A stretch of 64,000 bases of DNA. It comes from UBA4782 sp034430215 (GTDB taxonomy: Bacteria > Chloroflexota > Anaerolineae > Anaerolineales > Anaerolineaceae). Positions 17,169 to 25,513 of the stretch are shown in pieces; positions within the stretch are counted from its first letter, which is position 1; each line of letters starts with the position of its first letter. The stretch lies in contig DAOUFE010000019.1 in assembly GCA_034430215.1 (NCBI GenBank), positions 372,001 through 436,000 of the forward strand, written 5' to 3'. The position numbers and the translations under genes are program-made. Under the pieces are notes generated by a model. It had not been told where the DNA came from. It searched no databases and saw nothing but the letters and a program-made list of their open reading frames with translations.

Positions 17169-18146
17169 ATGATCCATGTCACTGGTTTAACCAAGGATTA
17201 TGGCAAAAGACGCGCCATCAGCAATTTGAACTTCGATGTTAATAAAGGTGAAATTGTTGGTTTCCTTGGTCCAAATGGCGCCGGAAAAACTACAACAATG
17301 AGGATTTTAACCGGCTATATGCCTCCAACTTCTGGGAAAGTTGAAATTGGCGGTTATGATGTTATTGAAAATCCCCTGGAAGTTCGCCGCATGGTTGGGT
17401 ATCTGCCAGAAACAGTTCCGCTATACAGCGATATGACTGTATTTGATTACTTAATGTATATGGCCAGGATCAGACATATCGAGGATGCAGAAGATCGCAT
17501 CGATGATGTTCTGGAAATGGTTTCAATGGAAGAACGTTCAGGTGGATATATAGGCAAGCTATCAAAAGGTATGCGTCAACGTGTTGGTTTGGCTCAGGCG
17601 ATTCTTCACAAACCAGATGTACTGATACTGGATGAGCCTACCATCGGCCTTGACCCAGGCCAAATTATTGAAGTACGTAACATAATCAAAGACCTGGGAA
17701 AAGAACATACTGTTATGCTTTCAACCCATATTTTACCTGAAGCACAACAAGTATGTGATCGGGTGATCATCATCAATAAAGGTCAATTCGTAGCGGAAGA
17801 TTCCACCGAGCGACTGCAAACTCGACTTACCGGCGCTCAGAGAGTTCATTTATCTATACGAGGAGATGCAAGCGATGTATTACCGGTGGTATCTTCTACA
17901 CCGGGCGTTATTAATGTGTCATCCACGGGTATCGATTCACTGGAATTCGAATCTAAACCAGGTGAGGATGTTCGCTCTGCAGTGGCGCGAAATGTGATTA
18001 CGGCAGGGTATGACTTGCTTGAACTCAAGAAGGTATCCATGAGCCTGGAAGATATTTTCCTTGAATTAACACGAGATGAAATTCTTCCTGAACACTCTAC
18101 TGAAATCTCTGATTCCCCTGAAATTGAACCAGAGGAAATGAGGTGA
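17169..18146 (+). CDS. ABC transporter ATP-binding protein (Gld/ABC-2 type)
   Basis: This 325-residue ATPase has Walker A GPNGAGKT (about 38-45), Q-loop region PETVPLYSDMTV, signature LSKGMRQRVGL and Walker B VLILDEPTIGLDP, plus the H-loop STHILPEA. The C-terminal 100 residues form the extra domain typical of ABC-2 exporters. With the permease and GldG-like protein it matches the GldAFG-type arrangement, known from gliding Bacteroidetes but widespread with unknown substrate in Chloroflexota. An AAGGAG site lies about 6 nt before the ATG. Confidence 0.92.
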   Translation: MIHVTGLTKDYGKRRAISNLNFDVNKGEIVGFLGPNGAGKTTTMRILTGYMPPTSGKVEIGGYDVIENPLEVRRMVGYLPETVPLYSDMTVFDYLMYMARIRHIEDAEDRIDDVLEMVSMEERSGGYIGKLSKGMRQRVGLAQAILHKPDVLILDEPTIGLDPGQIIEVRNIIKDLGKEHTVMLSTHILPEAQQVCDRVIIINKGQFVAEDSTERLQTRLTGAQRVHLSIRGDASDVLPVVSSTPGVINVSSTGIDSLEFESKPGEDVRSAVARNVITAGYDLLELKKVSMSLEDIFLELTRDEILPEHSTEISDSPEIEPEEMR

Positions 18147-18151
18147 TCAAT

Positions 18152-18883
18152 ATGCGAAATATATGGACGATTGGAATACGCGAATATAAGCATTACTTCT
18201 CTAGCCCAATTGCTTATGCAGTTGCATTTGTGATTATGTTGATCGTTGGCATCTTGTTCTATGTCAACCTTGTTTCCTATGCAAATTATGGCATGGCGCC
18301 AGGTATTCAGATTGTTGTCGGCCCCCTGGTAACATTGCTCCTATTTACAACCCCTGCAGTTACCATGAACACAATGGCGGATGAGCAAAAAACTGGCACA
18401 TTAGAACTTTTACTAACAGCACCAGTACGTGATCATGAAATTATCATTGGCAAATGGTTCGGTGGTTTTCTTTTTATCTTAACCATTTTATTGGCAAGCT
18501 GGATATTCCCAATCATTCTTAACCTGCTCGTATCTCCCGGTATCGACCAGGGAGAACTTCTTGCCTCTTATCTTGGGCTTGCTTTAATGTGTGCTGCATT
18601 TGTGGCAATTGGTATTGCTGCATCGTCATTATTCAGCAATCAAATAGCAGCCTTCTTCCTTGCCCTGGGTATTATCATGGCACTATGGATGATTAGCTAT
18701 CCTGCTCAGTCTATGGGAGCCAGCGGTGGAGAAATAGTTCGATACCTTGATCTGGGTGAGCATTTTTATTCAACATTTTATAAGGGGCTCATCGATCTTA
18801 AGGATGTCATCTACTACCTCAGTTTAACGGCAGTTAGTCTGTTCCTTGGAAGTGTCTCTGTTGAAAGCCGGAGGTGGCGATAA
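18152..18883 (+). CDS. ABC-2 type permease (GldF-like)
   Basis: This 243-residue membrane protein has six hydrophobic helices. The motif NTMADEQKTGTLELLLTAPVRDHEIIIGKW near residue 72 is the conserved cytoplasmic segment of NosY/GldF-type permeases. The preceding ATPase gene ends at 18146. AGGTGATC supports ATG 18152 over the in-frame GTG at 18143. The TAA stop shares one base with the next ATG. Confidence 0.88.
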   Translation: MRNIWTIGIREYKHYFSSPIAYAVAFVIMLIVGILFYVNLVSYANYGMAPGIQIVVGPLVTLLLFTTPAVTMNTMADEQKTGTLELLLTAPVRDHEIIIGKWFGGFLFILTILLASWIFPIILNLLVSPGIDQGELLASYLGLALMCAAFVAIGIAASSLFSNQIAAFFLALGIIMALWMISYPAQSMGASGGEIVRYLDLGEHFYSTFYKGLIDLKDVIYYLSLTAVSLFLGSVSVESRRWR

Positions 18884-20430
18884 TGAAACCTCAAATTCGT
18901 AAATATGCATCTATTGGTTTGTACCTATCCTTATTGGCAGTTATTACAGCAGCAGGGTTATATATCGTTTACCGCACTTTTAACCTTGCTATTCAAATCA
19001 GTTTGGCTGTTGCAGTTTTGGGTATAGCTTTCTGGGTTCTCATCGATCCTAATCATGTAATGGAATTGATAAAAGGCCGGCAGGTGAAATATGGCAGTAA
19101 TTCCCTTATCATGACAATTGCATTTATCGGGATCATTGTAGTAATCAACGTGATCGGCTACAAATATGCCCCCCGCTGGGATCTAACTGAAGGCAAAAAG
19201 AATACTCTTGCCCCTGAAACTATTGCAATGCTTGAAAAATTACCTTCAAAAGTCACAGTACAGGCATTCTTCACATCTACATCCTCGAGTGACAGTGCTC
19301 GAACTTTACTAGACAATTTTAAACGTGCGTCAAATGGCAAGTTTGACTATGAATTCATTAACCCGAATTCAAATCCTGTTGCAGCTCAAAACGCGCATGT
19401 CGAAAAAGATGAAACACTGGTTCTCACAATGGGAGATCAACAAGAACAGGTAAGCATCATCTCAGAGAAAGAGATCGATACGGCTTTATTGAAATTGATT
19501 AATCCGTCCTCCCCGGCTGTCTATTTCTTATCGGGGCATGGTGAGTTTGATATCGAAAATTCTGGTGATGATGGCTACTCTAAACTCAAATCAAAACTTG
19601 AGGAAAAGAATTACACTGTCTCCACATTGAACCTGGTCACAAGCCCAAGCATTCCTGAAGATGCAAAAGTGATTGTCATCGCATCACCCATGAAACCTCT
19701 TTCATCAAACGAAGTAACTTTACTCAGTGATTATCTTGATGCTGGTGGATCAATAATCGTTATGTACGATCCAATTATACAAAGTCAGTTTGGTGATGCG
19801 GCAGACCCACTTGCCGAATATCTGTCATCCAAATGGGGTATAACCTTCGATAATGACCTGATCATTCATCTTGAGAAGGAAGCATCGGTCTTAGCTTATG
19901 CAGGTGCTTATGATTCATCTCATCCAATAACAACAAAGATGAATAATCTCGTCACGGTATATCCATATTCTCGCAGTATTTCATTTAGTAGTCAGCCACA
20001 GAATATTACCCAAACGACTCTTGTGATCACACCTGAAGATTATTGGGGAGAAACCGATCTGGCTAGTCTCCAATCGGGTTCAGTTTCCTATGATAAAGCT
20101 ACCGATATGACTGGTCCCCTTCCTCTTGTGGTTGCTGCTGAAAACTCCACGAATTCAAGCCGAATTGTTGCCTTTGGTGATAGTGAATTTGCTGCAAATA
20201 GCAACATCGACTACTATGGCAACCTTGATTTTATTGTCAACAGTGTAGATTGGGCATCTGAGCAAGAAGATTTGATCACATTAACCCCGAAAGATACCAC
20301 TCAACGTGTATTGCAACCACCACAATCTTTGGTTATGAATTTAATACTGTTGGCATCCATTTTTGTAATACCTGGATTGATCCTCATAGCAGGGGTAGTT
20401 ACTGCAATTGTTCGCAAGAAAAGAGGTTAG
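18883..20430 (+). CDS. GldG-like ABC-type auxiliary transport protein
   Basis: This 515-residue protein has three N-terminal membrane helices (about 9-30, 37-55, 70-90), a long extracytoplasmic region beginning RWDLTEGKKNTLAPETIAMLEKLPSKVTVQAFF, and a C-terminal helix (about 487-510). The extracytoplasmic part, with FLSGHGEFDIEN and VIASPMKPLSSNEVTLLSDYLDAGGS, is the GldG/IFT52-like domain. It probably works with the preceding ATPase and permease. GGAGGTGG lies just before the ATG, which overlaps the permease stop. Confidence 0.85.
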   Translation: MKPQIRKYASIGLYLSLLAVITAAGLYIVYRTFNLAIQISLAVAVLGIAFWVLIDPNHVMELIKGRQVKYGSNSLIMTIAFIGIIVVINVIGYKYAPRWDLTEGKKNTLAPETIAMLEKLPSKVTVQAFFTSTSSSDSARTLLDNFKRASNGKFDYEFINPNSNPVAAQNAHVEKDETLVLTMGDQQEQVSIISEKEIDTALLKLINPSSPAVYFLSGHGEFDIENSGDDGYSKLKSKLEEKNYTVSTLNLVTSPSIPEDAKVIVIASPMKPLSSNEVTLLSDYLDAGGSIIVMYDPIIQSQFGDAADPLAEYLSSKWGITFDNDLIIHLEKEASVLAYAGAYDSSHPITTKMNNLVTVYPYSRSISFSSQPQNITQTTLVITPEDYWGETDLASLQSGSVSYDKATDMTGPLPLVVAAENSTNSSRIVAFGDSEFAANSNIDYYGNLDFIVNSVDWASEQEDLITLTPKDTTQRVLQPPQSLVMNLILLASIFVIPGLILIAGVVTAIVRKKRG

Positions 20431-20433
20431 GGT

Positions 20434-21015
20434 ATGATCAAGAAAAGTACTTGGGTAGTTATCATCATCTTTGCAGTGCTTGTGGTTGCACTACTGTTGG
20501 TTGAAAAATATCCAGTTGGACCACTCAAAGGTACTCCAACACCAACTCAACAGCCTGCACTGCTAGATTCTTCCTTGAAAGCTCAGATTTCCAGCATCAA
20601 AATTCAAGCTGGCACTGAATCATTTAGTCTGGAAAAAGCTGGTGATACCTGGGTGTTTTCAAACAACCGTTCTGTGGCGGTAATGCAATCAGCCGCAAGT
20701 GAAATGGTAGATGTACTCTTTTCTTTGGACACCAAATCAGTGGTTGATCCAACCACCCCCATGGAAACAATGGGTTTGGTTGAACCATCAATTGTCTTTA
20801 CGATAATTTTGCAAGATGGGACAGAACAAAAAGTTACTATCGGGGGTATCACACCCACCTCAAGTGGGTATTTTGCCCAGATCAATCAGGATTCACCCAT
20901 TGTGATCAGCACCTATGCGGTTGAAAGCTTGAATAGGTTCGTTAATCCAGAAGGTTTAATGGCAGAGACGCCAACTCCTGAAGCAATACAAATGGAGGTA
21001 ACGCCCACTCCCTGA
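20434..21015 (+). CDS. DUF4340-domain membrane-anchored protein
   Basis: This 193-residue protein has one N-terminal membrane helix (about 7-24), a Thr/Pro linker and an extracytoplasmic domain with ISSIKIQAGTESFSLEKAGDTWVF and the repeated beta pattern of DUF4340. It ends in a Thr/Pro-rich tail. DUF4340 proteins routinely follow GldG-like genes, and here the gap is 3 nt, so it is the fourth component of the transporter operon. Its biochemical role is unknown. Confidence 0.8.
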   Translation: MIKKSTWVVIIIFAVLVVALLLVEKYPVGPLKGTPTPTQQPALLDSSLKAQISSIKIQAGTESFSLEKAGDTWVFSNNRSVAVMQSAASEMVDVLFSLDTKSVVDPTTPMETMGLVEPSIVFTIILQDGTEQKVTIGGITPTSSGYFAQINQDSPIVISTYAVESLNRFVNPEGLMAETPTPEAIQMEVTPTP

Positions 21016-21029
21016 TTGTAAAAAGCAAC

Positions 21030-21058
21030 TTGTAATTGTGTCAAAAAAAGTGTATGCT
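21030..21058 (+). promoter_or_regulatory. Probable promoter of rpoD
   Basis: TTGTAA, a 17-nt spacer and TATGCT would start transcription near 21065, about 55 nt before the ATG. Confidence 0.45.
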
Positions 21059-21120
21059 GATATTTGGTAAGAATACCAGAGGGTTTAACCTCTGTTAAAA
21101 AGGACGTGTGTAAATAAAGA

Positions 21121-22326
21121 ATGGAAGATGAACTGGTACAAGAACTGGAAGATGAAGAATTTTCGAGCATCGCAAGACTGTTGGAGTTTGGCAGGCAAAA
21201 GACCTACGTCACAATCGACGATATTTTGCATTTCTTCCCTGACGCTGAACAAGATGTTGAGCAGCTAGAAGAAGCTTTTTCAGCATTACTTAGTGCTGGT
21301 ATTCCTTATATTGAGGATATTCCTTCAGAAGAACCTTCTGATGAAGAACTCGAACAGGATGAGGAAGTTGTCAAAGAACAGACTCAGGTCTCCCCGATGG
21401 ATGACCTGGCAAATATCGACACAGACGATACCATTGGGCTTTACTTAAAGGAAGTTAGTCGTGTTCCTTTACTAACTGCTGAAGAAGAAGTTGAACTGGC
21501 ACAACGCATTGAGCGTGGGCGGATGGCTCGCGAAGAATTAGCGCGTACTAATGTGAGTGCGCGTCGCAGAATCGAATTAAGAAGATTGATCGAAGACGGC
21601 TGGGCAGCTAGAGAGCACCTGATAACTGCAAACTCTCGTTTGGTGATCAGTGTTGCTAAAAAGTATATGGGACGTGGTGTTCCTTTCCTGGATTTAATCC
21701 AGGAAGGAAATATTGGTCTTATTCGCGCCACCAAAAAGTTTGATTATCGACGCGGGCATAAATTCAGCACCTACGCAACCTGGTGGATCCGTCAGGCGGT
21801 AACCCGTGCAATCGCTGATCAGGGACGTACGATCCGTGTTCCAGTTCACATGGGTGATCAAATTAATAAATTACTTCGTATTCAGCACCAACTCACCCAG
21901 CGTCTTGGTCGTGATCCATCAGTGGATGAGCTGGCTATAGCATTGGATGTTCCACCAAAGAAAGTTGAGAACATGATCCAGGTTGCACGAAGACCTCTAT
22001 CATTGGAAACTCCTACAGACGACGAAGAGGATTCTGTGTTGGGTGATTTCATCATGGACGATGAAGCACCACCACCTGATGATACAGCCACCTACAATTT
22101 GCTGAAAGAGCATTTGGATGATGTACTCAATACTTTACCTCCTCGAGAGGTTCGCATCCTACAATTGCGGTATGGTTTACTGGATGGCCAAGCCTACACC
22201 CTCGAAGAGGTTGGCAGAAAGATGGGAGTCACGCGTGAGCGTGTTCGCCAAATTGAAGCTCAGGCTCTTAGCCGTCTACGGCATCCTTCTATTCGGCGAA
22301 AATTACGAGACTATTTAGGTGATTAG
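21121..22326 (+). CDS. rpoD: Primary RNA polymerase sigma factor RpoD/SigA
   Basis: This 401-residue sigma70 has an acidic region 1.1, then region 1.2 (DTIGLYLKEVSRVPLLTAEEE), region 2 with NSRLVISVAKKYMGRGVPFLDLIQEGN and the -10-recognition segment KFSTYATWWIRQAVTRAIADQ, region 3 (IRVPVHMGDQINKL), and region 4 with VTRERVRQIEAQALSRLRH, the -35-binding helix-turn-helix. It directs housekeeping transcription, consistent with the TTGACA/TATAAT promoters seen around the window. Its spacing from an AAGGACG ribosome site is unusually long (about 13 nt). The gene ends at a terminator. Confidence 0.96.
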   Translation: MEDELVQELEDEEFSSIARLLEFGRQKTYVTIDDILHFFPDAEQDVEQLEEAFSALLSAGIPYIEDIPSEEPSDEELEQDEEVVKEQTQVSPMDDLANIDTDDTIGLYLKEVSRVPLLTAEEEVELAQRIERGRMAREELARTNVSARRRIELRRLIEDGWAAREHLITANSRLVISVAKKYMGRGVPFLDLIQEGNIGLIRATKKFDYRRGHKFSTYATWWIRQAVTRAIADQGRTIRVPVHMGDQINKLLRIQHQLTQRLGRDPSVDELAIALDVPPKKVENMIQVARRPLSLETPTDDEEDSVLGDFIMDDEAPPPDDTATYNLLKEHLDDVLNTLPPREVRILQLRYGLLDGQAYTLEEVGRKMGVTRERVRQIEAQALSRLRHPSIRRKLRDYLGD

Positions 22327-22330
22327 TGAA

Positions 22331-22362
22331 AAGAAACGGCCATACTTCATGGTCGTTTCTTT
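22331..22362 (+). terminator. Rho-independent terminator of rpoD
   Basis: A 13-bp stem (one G-T pair), AAGAAACGGCCAT / ATGGTCGTTTCTT with an ACTTC loop, starts 5 nt after the stop and ends in a short T run. Confidence 0.8.
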
Positions 22363-22386
22363 ATCCTGGCATTTCTCTTGCATTCC

Positions 22387-22392
22387 TATAAT
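22387..22392 (+). promoter_or_regulatory. -10 box of the TPR protein gene
   Basis: TATAAT lies 31 nt before the ATG at 22424. No convincing -35 is seen. Confidence 0.4.
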
Positions 22393-22423
22393 ATTTGGTG
22401 CATACTAATGATGAGAGGTGCAT

Positions 22424-24829
22424 ATGAGCAATATATCTTTGCGCGCATATAATCGCGAAATTGAAAGCCAGATCGACAATAATCAGATCGAAGAAGCCAT
22501 CGCACATTGTCGGCATATCCTGATTACATATCCCAAACATCTGGACACATATCGCCTGCTTGCAAAGGCATATCTCGAAGCCCCAAAATATTCAGATGCA
22601 TTGGATATTCTGCAGCGTATCCTTTCAGTTTCTCCTGATGATTTCATTGCCCATATTGGTATGAGCATCGTTAGAGAGAATGAGAACAATATCGATGCTG
22701 CAATCTGGCATATGGAGCGCGCTTTTGATTTTCAACCCTCTAATAGCGCAGTTCAAGATGAATTAAAGCGTTTAATTGGTCGCAAAGAAGGCATTGAACC
22801 AGCAAAAATTCGACTTACCAGAGGTGCCCTGGTACGCATGTACATGCGAGGAAATTTATTTACCCAGGCAATTGCTGAAGCTCGTGCTGCTCTTGCCGAA
22901 GATCCGACCAGAATGGATTTACAGGTTATTCTTGCTCGTGCGTTGAATCTCGCAGGCTTGAAAGCTGAGGCAGTTGAGTTGGCAAAGAAAATTCTTGACT
23001 CACTACCTTTCTGCATGGAATCACATCGTATCTTGATCGCAAATACCGCTCTCATCAGTGTCGATGAAGCTGCAGCTTCCCGAAAGAAATTAGTTGAACT
23101 GGATCCCTATTACGAGTTCATTTCTGCCAGCATTCCAACAATTGAGCAGGTTCCTGACAATTCCGTTCTAATTGAGAAATTAGAATGGCGTGAAGAAGAA
23201 AAAGGATTCTACGAGCAAAGATACCCTGAAGTTGAAACTTCCTATACCTCTTCATCTGAAGCTACACCTGTACAATTTGAAGAGCCAATAAATCCCGTAT
23301 TTACTGAAGACTCTTTTATGAGTGCAGAACAAGAACCTCTTGCTACAATTAAAAAAGAAGAGATTCCCTCATCTGAAAACTTTTTACCAAATGAATTACC
23401 ATCAGAAGAAGCAACTCCCGAAAGTTCAATCGAACCTGACAATATTATGCCTGAGTGGATGAGCAGTGCTGGTTGGCAAACTGGAAAATCAGACGAAGAA
23501 CCTGCACCCTCACCATTTGAATCCACTCCAGAAGAAGCGGAAGAGATTGCTCCAGCAGAATTACCTGACTGGTTAAAATCGATGGCACCAATTGAAGAGA
23601 AATCTCCTGATAGCAGGAAAATTGAGCCATTACAGGAGACTCCAGAGGAGACGTTTGACTTTTTAGCATCCGGCTCGCTGGATGAACCGTTAATTACCGC
23701 ATCTGAAGAAAGTGAATTGCCCGATTGGCTAAATTCGATCACATCTGCAGAAGAAATTCCTGCTGAGTTGAGTAAGGAAGAGACAACACAAGAAATTCCT
23801 GCAACAGAAGAAAAAGCTCCCTTTCAGGAATTGTCACCTGAACAAGAGAGTATCGAAAAAAGTCCAAACGACGAGCTTCCAGAATGGCTACGCGCAGCTT
23901 TGGAAGACGAAGATTCTCTAGATGTCACACAAAAGACACCTTCTGCTAAACCACCAGAAATCACACCAGGATGGGTTCAGGAAACTGCAATGGAAGCTAC
24001 TGTTGCTTCAACTTCTGACACTCTTCCATCATCCGAGATTGAGCAAGAACCCATAACTGAACCGCTTATACCTGAATCAGCTCAGCCAACTACCTCTGAA
24101 CCGATCTCTGGCGAAATCGAATTCCATCCTGAAATAGAAACAAACGAGACTCCATTTACCCCTGAAGCCCAGGGTGAAAGTATTGATCAATTATTCCGAA
24201 GAGAGCTTGAAGCTTCCGAAGATGATATCCCTGCATTTCATGAACCCATTGAACCTGTAGCTGAGGAAGAACCACTGTTCTTTAAAAATTTAGAAGAAAC
24301 AGAGGAAAATGTCACTGGCAGTGTACTTGATGAGACAGTCATTTCAGAAGAAGTTGCAGGTGAATCCACCCCCCTGGATCTCCCGGATTGGCTGAAAGGT
24401 TTTGAAGAAGCCCAGGAAGCAATAAATGAAGAACCATTAAAAGAAGAATTTCAGGAATTGCCTTTACAGGAATTACCTGAAGTTACAGAAATATCGGAAG
24501 TTGAAGAAGTAACTAAAGAAGTCAACATTCCTGAATCGCAATTTGTTGTAGAAGAAGAAATTCCTGAAACCGTTACTGAACCCCTACCCCCTGTTGAACC
24601 TGAATCAGTCAGCGAATCTGAAACACTTGAAGATATTTTGCAAAAGGTTTCAATTCAAATTCAACAAAAACAAAACCTTGAGGTTGTGATAGACTCTCTT
24701 ACGCAACTTGCGCAAGATCACCCTGAAGATGTTCAAGTATGGCAAATGCTTGGTGATGCATATTTCAAGAATAACCAGATCCAGCAGGCAATTGATGCCT
24801 ATGCGAAGGCCGAGGAAGTTCTCAAATAA
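22424..24829 (+). CDS. Large acidic TPR protein with repeated PDWL motifs
   Basis: This is an 801-residue, probably cytoplasmic protein. The N-terminal 240 residues are TPR-type helices (EIESQIDNNQIEEAIAHCRHILITYPKH..., HIGMSIVRENENNIDAAIWHMERAF). A long, very acidic Pro/Glu/Ser-rich disordered region runs to about 715. It carries five spaced copies of a (L/M)P(D/E)W(L/M) motif, near 342, 379, 431, 484 and 652. One further TPR pair closes the C-terminus (VWQMLGDAYFKNNQIQQAIDAYAKAEEV). It is likely a scaffold whose motifs bind a partner; the partner is unknown. GAGAGG before ATG 22424 decides the start. ndk follows. Confidence 0.75.
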   Translation: MSNISLRAYNREIESQIDNNQIEEAIAHCRHILITYPKHLDTYRLLAKAYLEAPKYSDALDILQRILSVSPDDFIAHIGMSIVRENENNIDAAIWHMERAFDFQPSNSAVQDELKRLIGRKEGIEPAKIRLTRGALVRMYMRGNLFTQAIAEARAALAEDPTRMDLQVILARALNLAGLKAEAVELAKKILDSLPFCMESHRILIANTALISVDEAAASRKKLVELDPYYEFISASIPTIEQVPDNSVLIEKLEWREEEKGFYEQRYPEVETSYTSSSEATPVQFEEPINPVFTEDSFMSAEQEPLATIKKEEIPSSENFLPNELPSEEATPESSIEPDNIMPEWMSSAGWQTGKSDEEPAPSPFESTPEEAEEIAPAELPDWLKSMAPIEEKSPDSRKIEPLQETPEETFDFLASGSLDEPLITASEESELPDWLNSITSAEEIPAELSKEETTQEIPATEEKAPFQELSPEQESIEKSPNDELPEWLRAALEDEDSLDVTQKTPSAKPPEITPGWVQETAMEATVASTSDTLPSSEIEQEPITEPLIPESAQPTTSEPISGEIEFHPEIETNETPFTPEAQGESIDQLFRRELEASEDDIPAFHEPIEPVAEEEPLFFKNLEETEENVTGSVLDETVISEEVAGESTPLDLPDWLKGFEEAQEAINEEPLKEEFQELPLQELPEVTEISEVEEVTKEVNIPESQFVVEEEIPETVTEPLPPVEPESVSESETLEDILQKVSIQIQQKQNLEVVIDSLTQLAQDHPEDVQVWQMLGDAYFKNNQIQQAIDAYAKAEEVLK

Positions 24830-24847
24830 TTCTTTTTGGAGGTTACT

Positions 24848-25303
24848 TTGGAGCGTTCATTGGTGCTGATCAAACCCGATGGTGTTCAGCGTGGGTTGAT
24901 CGGTGAAATCATTAAGCGGTTTGAGCAACGAGGGTTAATGCTCGTTGCAGCAAAGTTCTTACAGGTGGATAGCAAGTTGGCAGAAACTCATTATGCCATT
25001 CATAAAGGGAAACCTTTTTATTCCGGATTGATCAACTACATTACTTCTGCTCCTGTTATGGCGATGGTATGGGAAGGTGCAGATGCTGTTGCAGCAATTC
25101 GCCAGACGATGGGTTCAACAAAACCTACTGAGGCAGCTCCAGGTACCATTCGGCATGATTTTGCCATGACAGTCAGCCGCAACCTGACCCATGCTTCAGA
25201 TTCGGTTGAAAATGCGGAAAAAGAGATTGCTTTATGGTTCAAGCCCGAAGAATTGGTTTCCTGGAAGAAAATCGACGAAGATTGGCTTTACAAAGGCAAC
25301 TAA
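24848..25303 (+). CDS. ndk: Nucleoside diphosphate kinase
   Basis: This 151-residue enzyme transfers the gamma-phosphate between NTPs and NDPs through a phosphohistidine. It has ERSLVLIKPDGVQRGLIGEII at the start, AETHYAIHKGKPFYSGLINYI in the middle, and the active-site block GSTKPTEAAPGTIRHDF with the catalytic His. The start is a TTG at 24848: GGAGG at 24838-24842 lies 5 nt upstream and the resulting length fits the family. The upstream in-frame TTG at 24836 overlaps the ribosome site. Confidence 0.96.
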   Translation: MERSLVLIKPDGVQRGLIGEIIKRFEQRGLMLVAAKFLQVDSKLAETHYAIHKGKPFYSGLINYITSAPVMAMVWEGADAVAAIRQTMGSTKPTEAAPGTIRHDFAMTVSRNLTHASDSVENAEKEIALWFKPEELVSWKKIDEDWLYKGN

Positions 25304-25349
25304 TCCGTTTAATTAACAGACGAATTTACACATTTTACCTACCAATTTC

Positions 25350-25378
25350 TTGACCCGTGAGATAACGTCTGTTAGAAT
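25350..25378 (+). promoter_or_regulatory. Promoter of tRNA-Glu
   Basis: TTGACC, a 17-nt spacer and TAGAAT place the transcript start at about the first base of the tRNA. Confidence 0.75.
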
Positions 25379-25386
25379 ATTGCGGC

Positions 25387-25459
25387 GCCTCCATCGTCTA
25401 GGGGACCAGGACGCAGCCCTTTCAAGGCTAAAACCAGAGTTCGAATCTCTGTGGAGGCA
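25387..25459 (+). tRNA. tRNA-Glu (anticodon TTC)
   Basis: This is a 73-nt cloverleaf: acceptor stem GCCTCCA / TGGAGGC, discriminator A, D arm around GTCTAGGGGACCAGGAC, anticodon loop CTTTCAA with TTC at 25421-25423, and T arm CAGAG-TTCGAAT-CTCTG. The outermost anticodon-stem pair reads C-A (a mismatch). CCA is not encoded. A promoter and a strong terminator flank it, so it is a monocistronic tRNA gene. Confidence 0.95.
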
Positions 25460-25460
25460 T

Positions 25461-25492
25461 AAAACATCCCTACGAAATAGGGATGTTTTTTT
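25461..25492 (+). terminator. Terminator of tRNA-Glu
   Basis: A 12-bp perfect stem AAAACATCCCTA / TAGGGATGTTTT with a CGAAA loop is followed by a run of seven T, starting directly after the tRNA. Confidence 0.92.
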
Positions 25493-25496
25493 ACGT

Positions 25497-25502
25497 TATA
25501 AT
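25497..25502 (+). promoter_or_regulatory. -10 box of murJ, near-leaderless
   Basis: TATAAT ends 11 nt before the murJ ATG, directly after the tRNA terminator. The leader would be about 5 nt with no ribosome site. Confidence 0.45.
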
Positions 25503-25513
25503 CAAAAAATACT

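Noticed and set aside
23242..23742. A 166-residue reverse-strand frame inside the acidic TPR protein
   Set aside because: It is a Ser/Gly-rich complement of the Glu/Pro/Ser-rich coding strand, a common artefact of low-complexity DNA.
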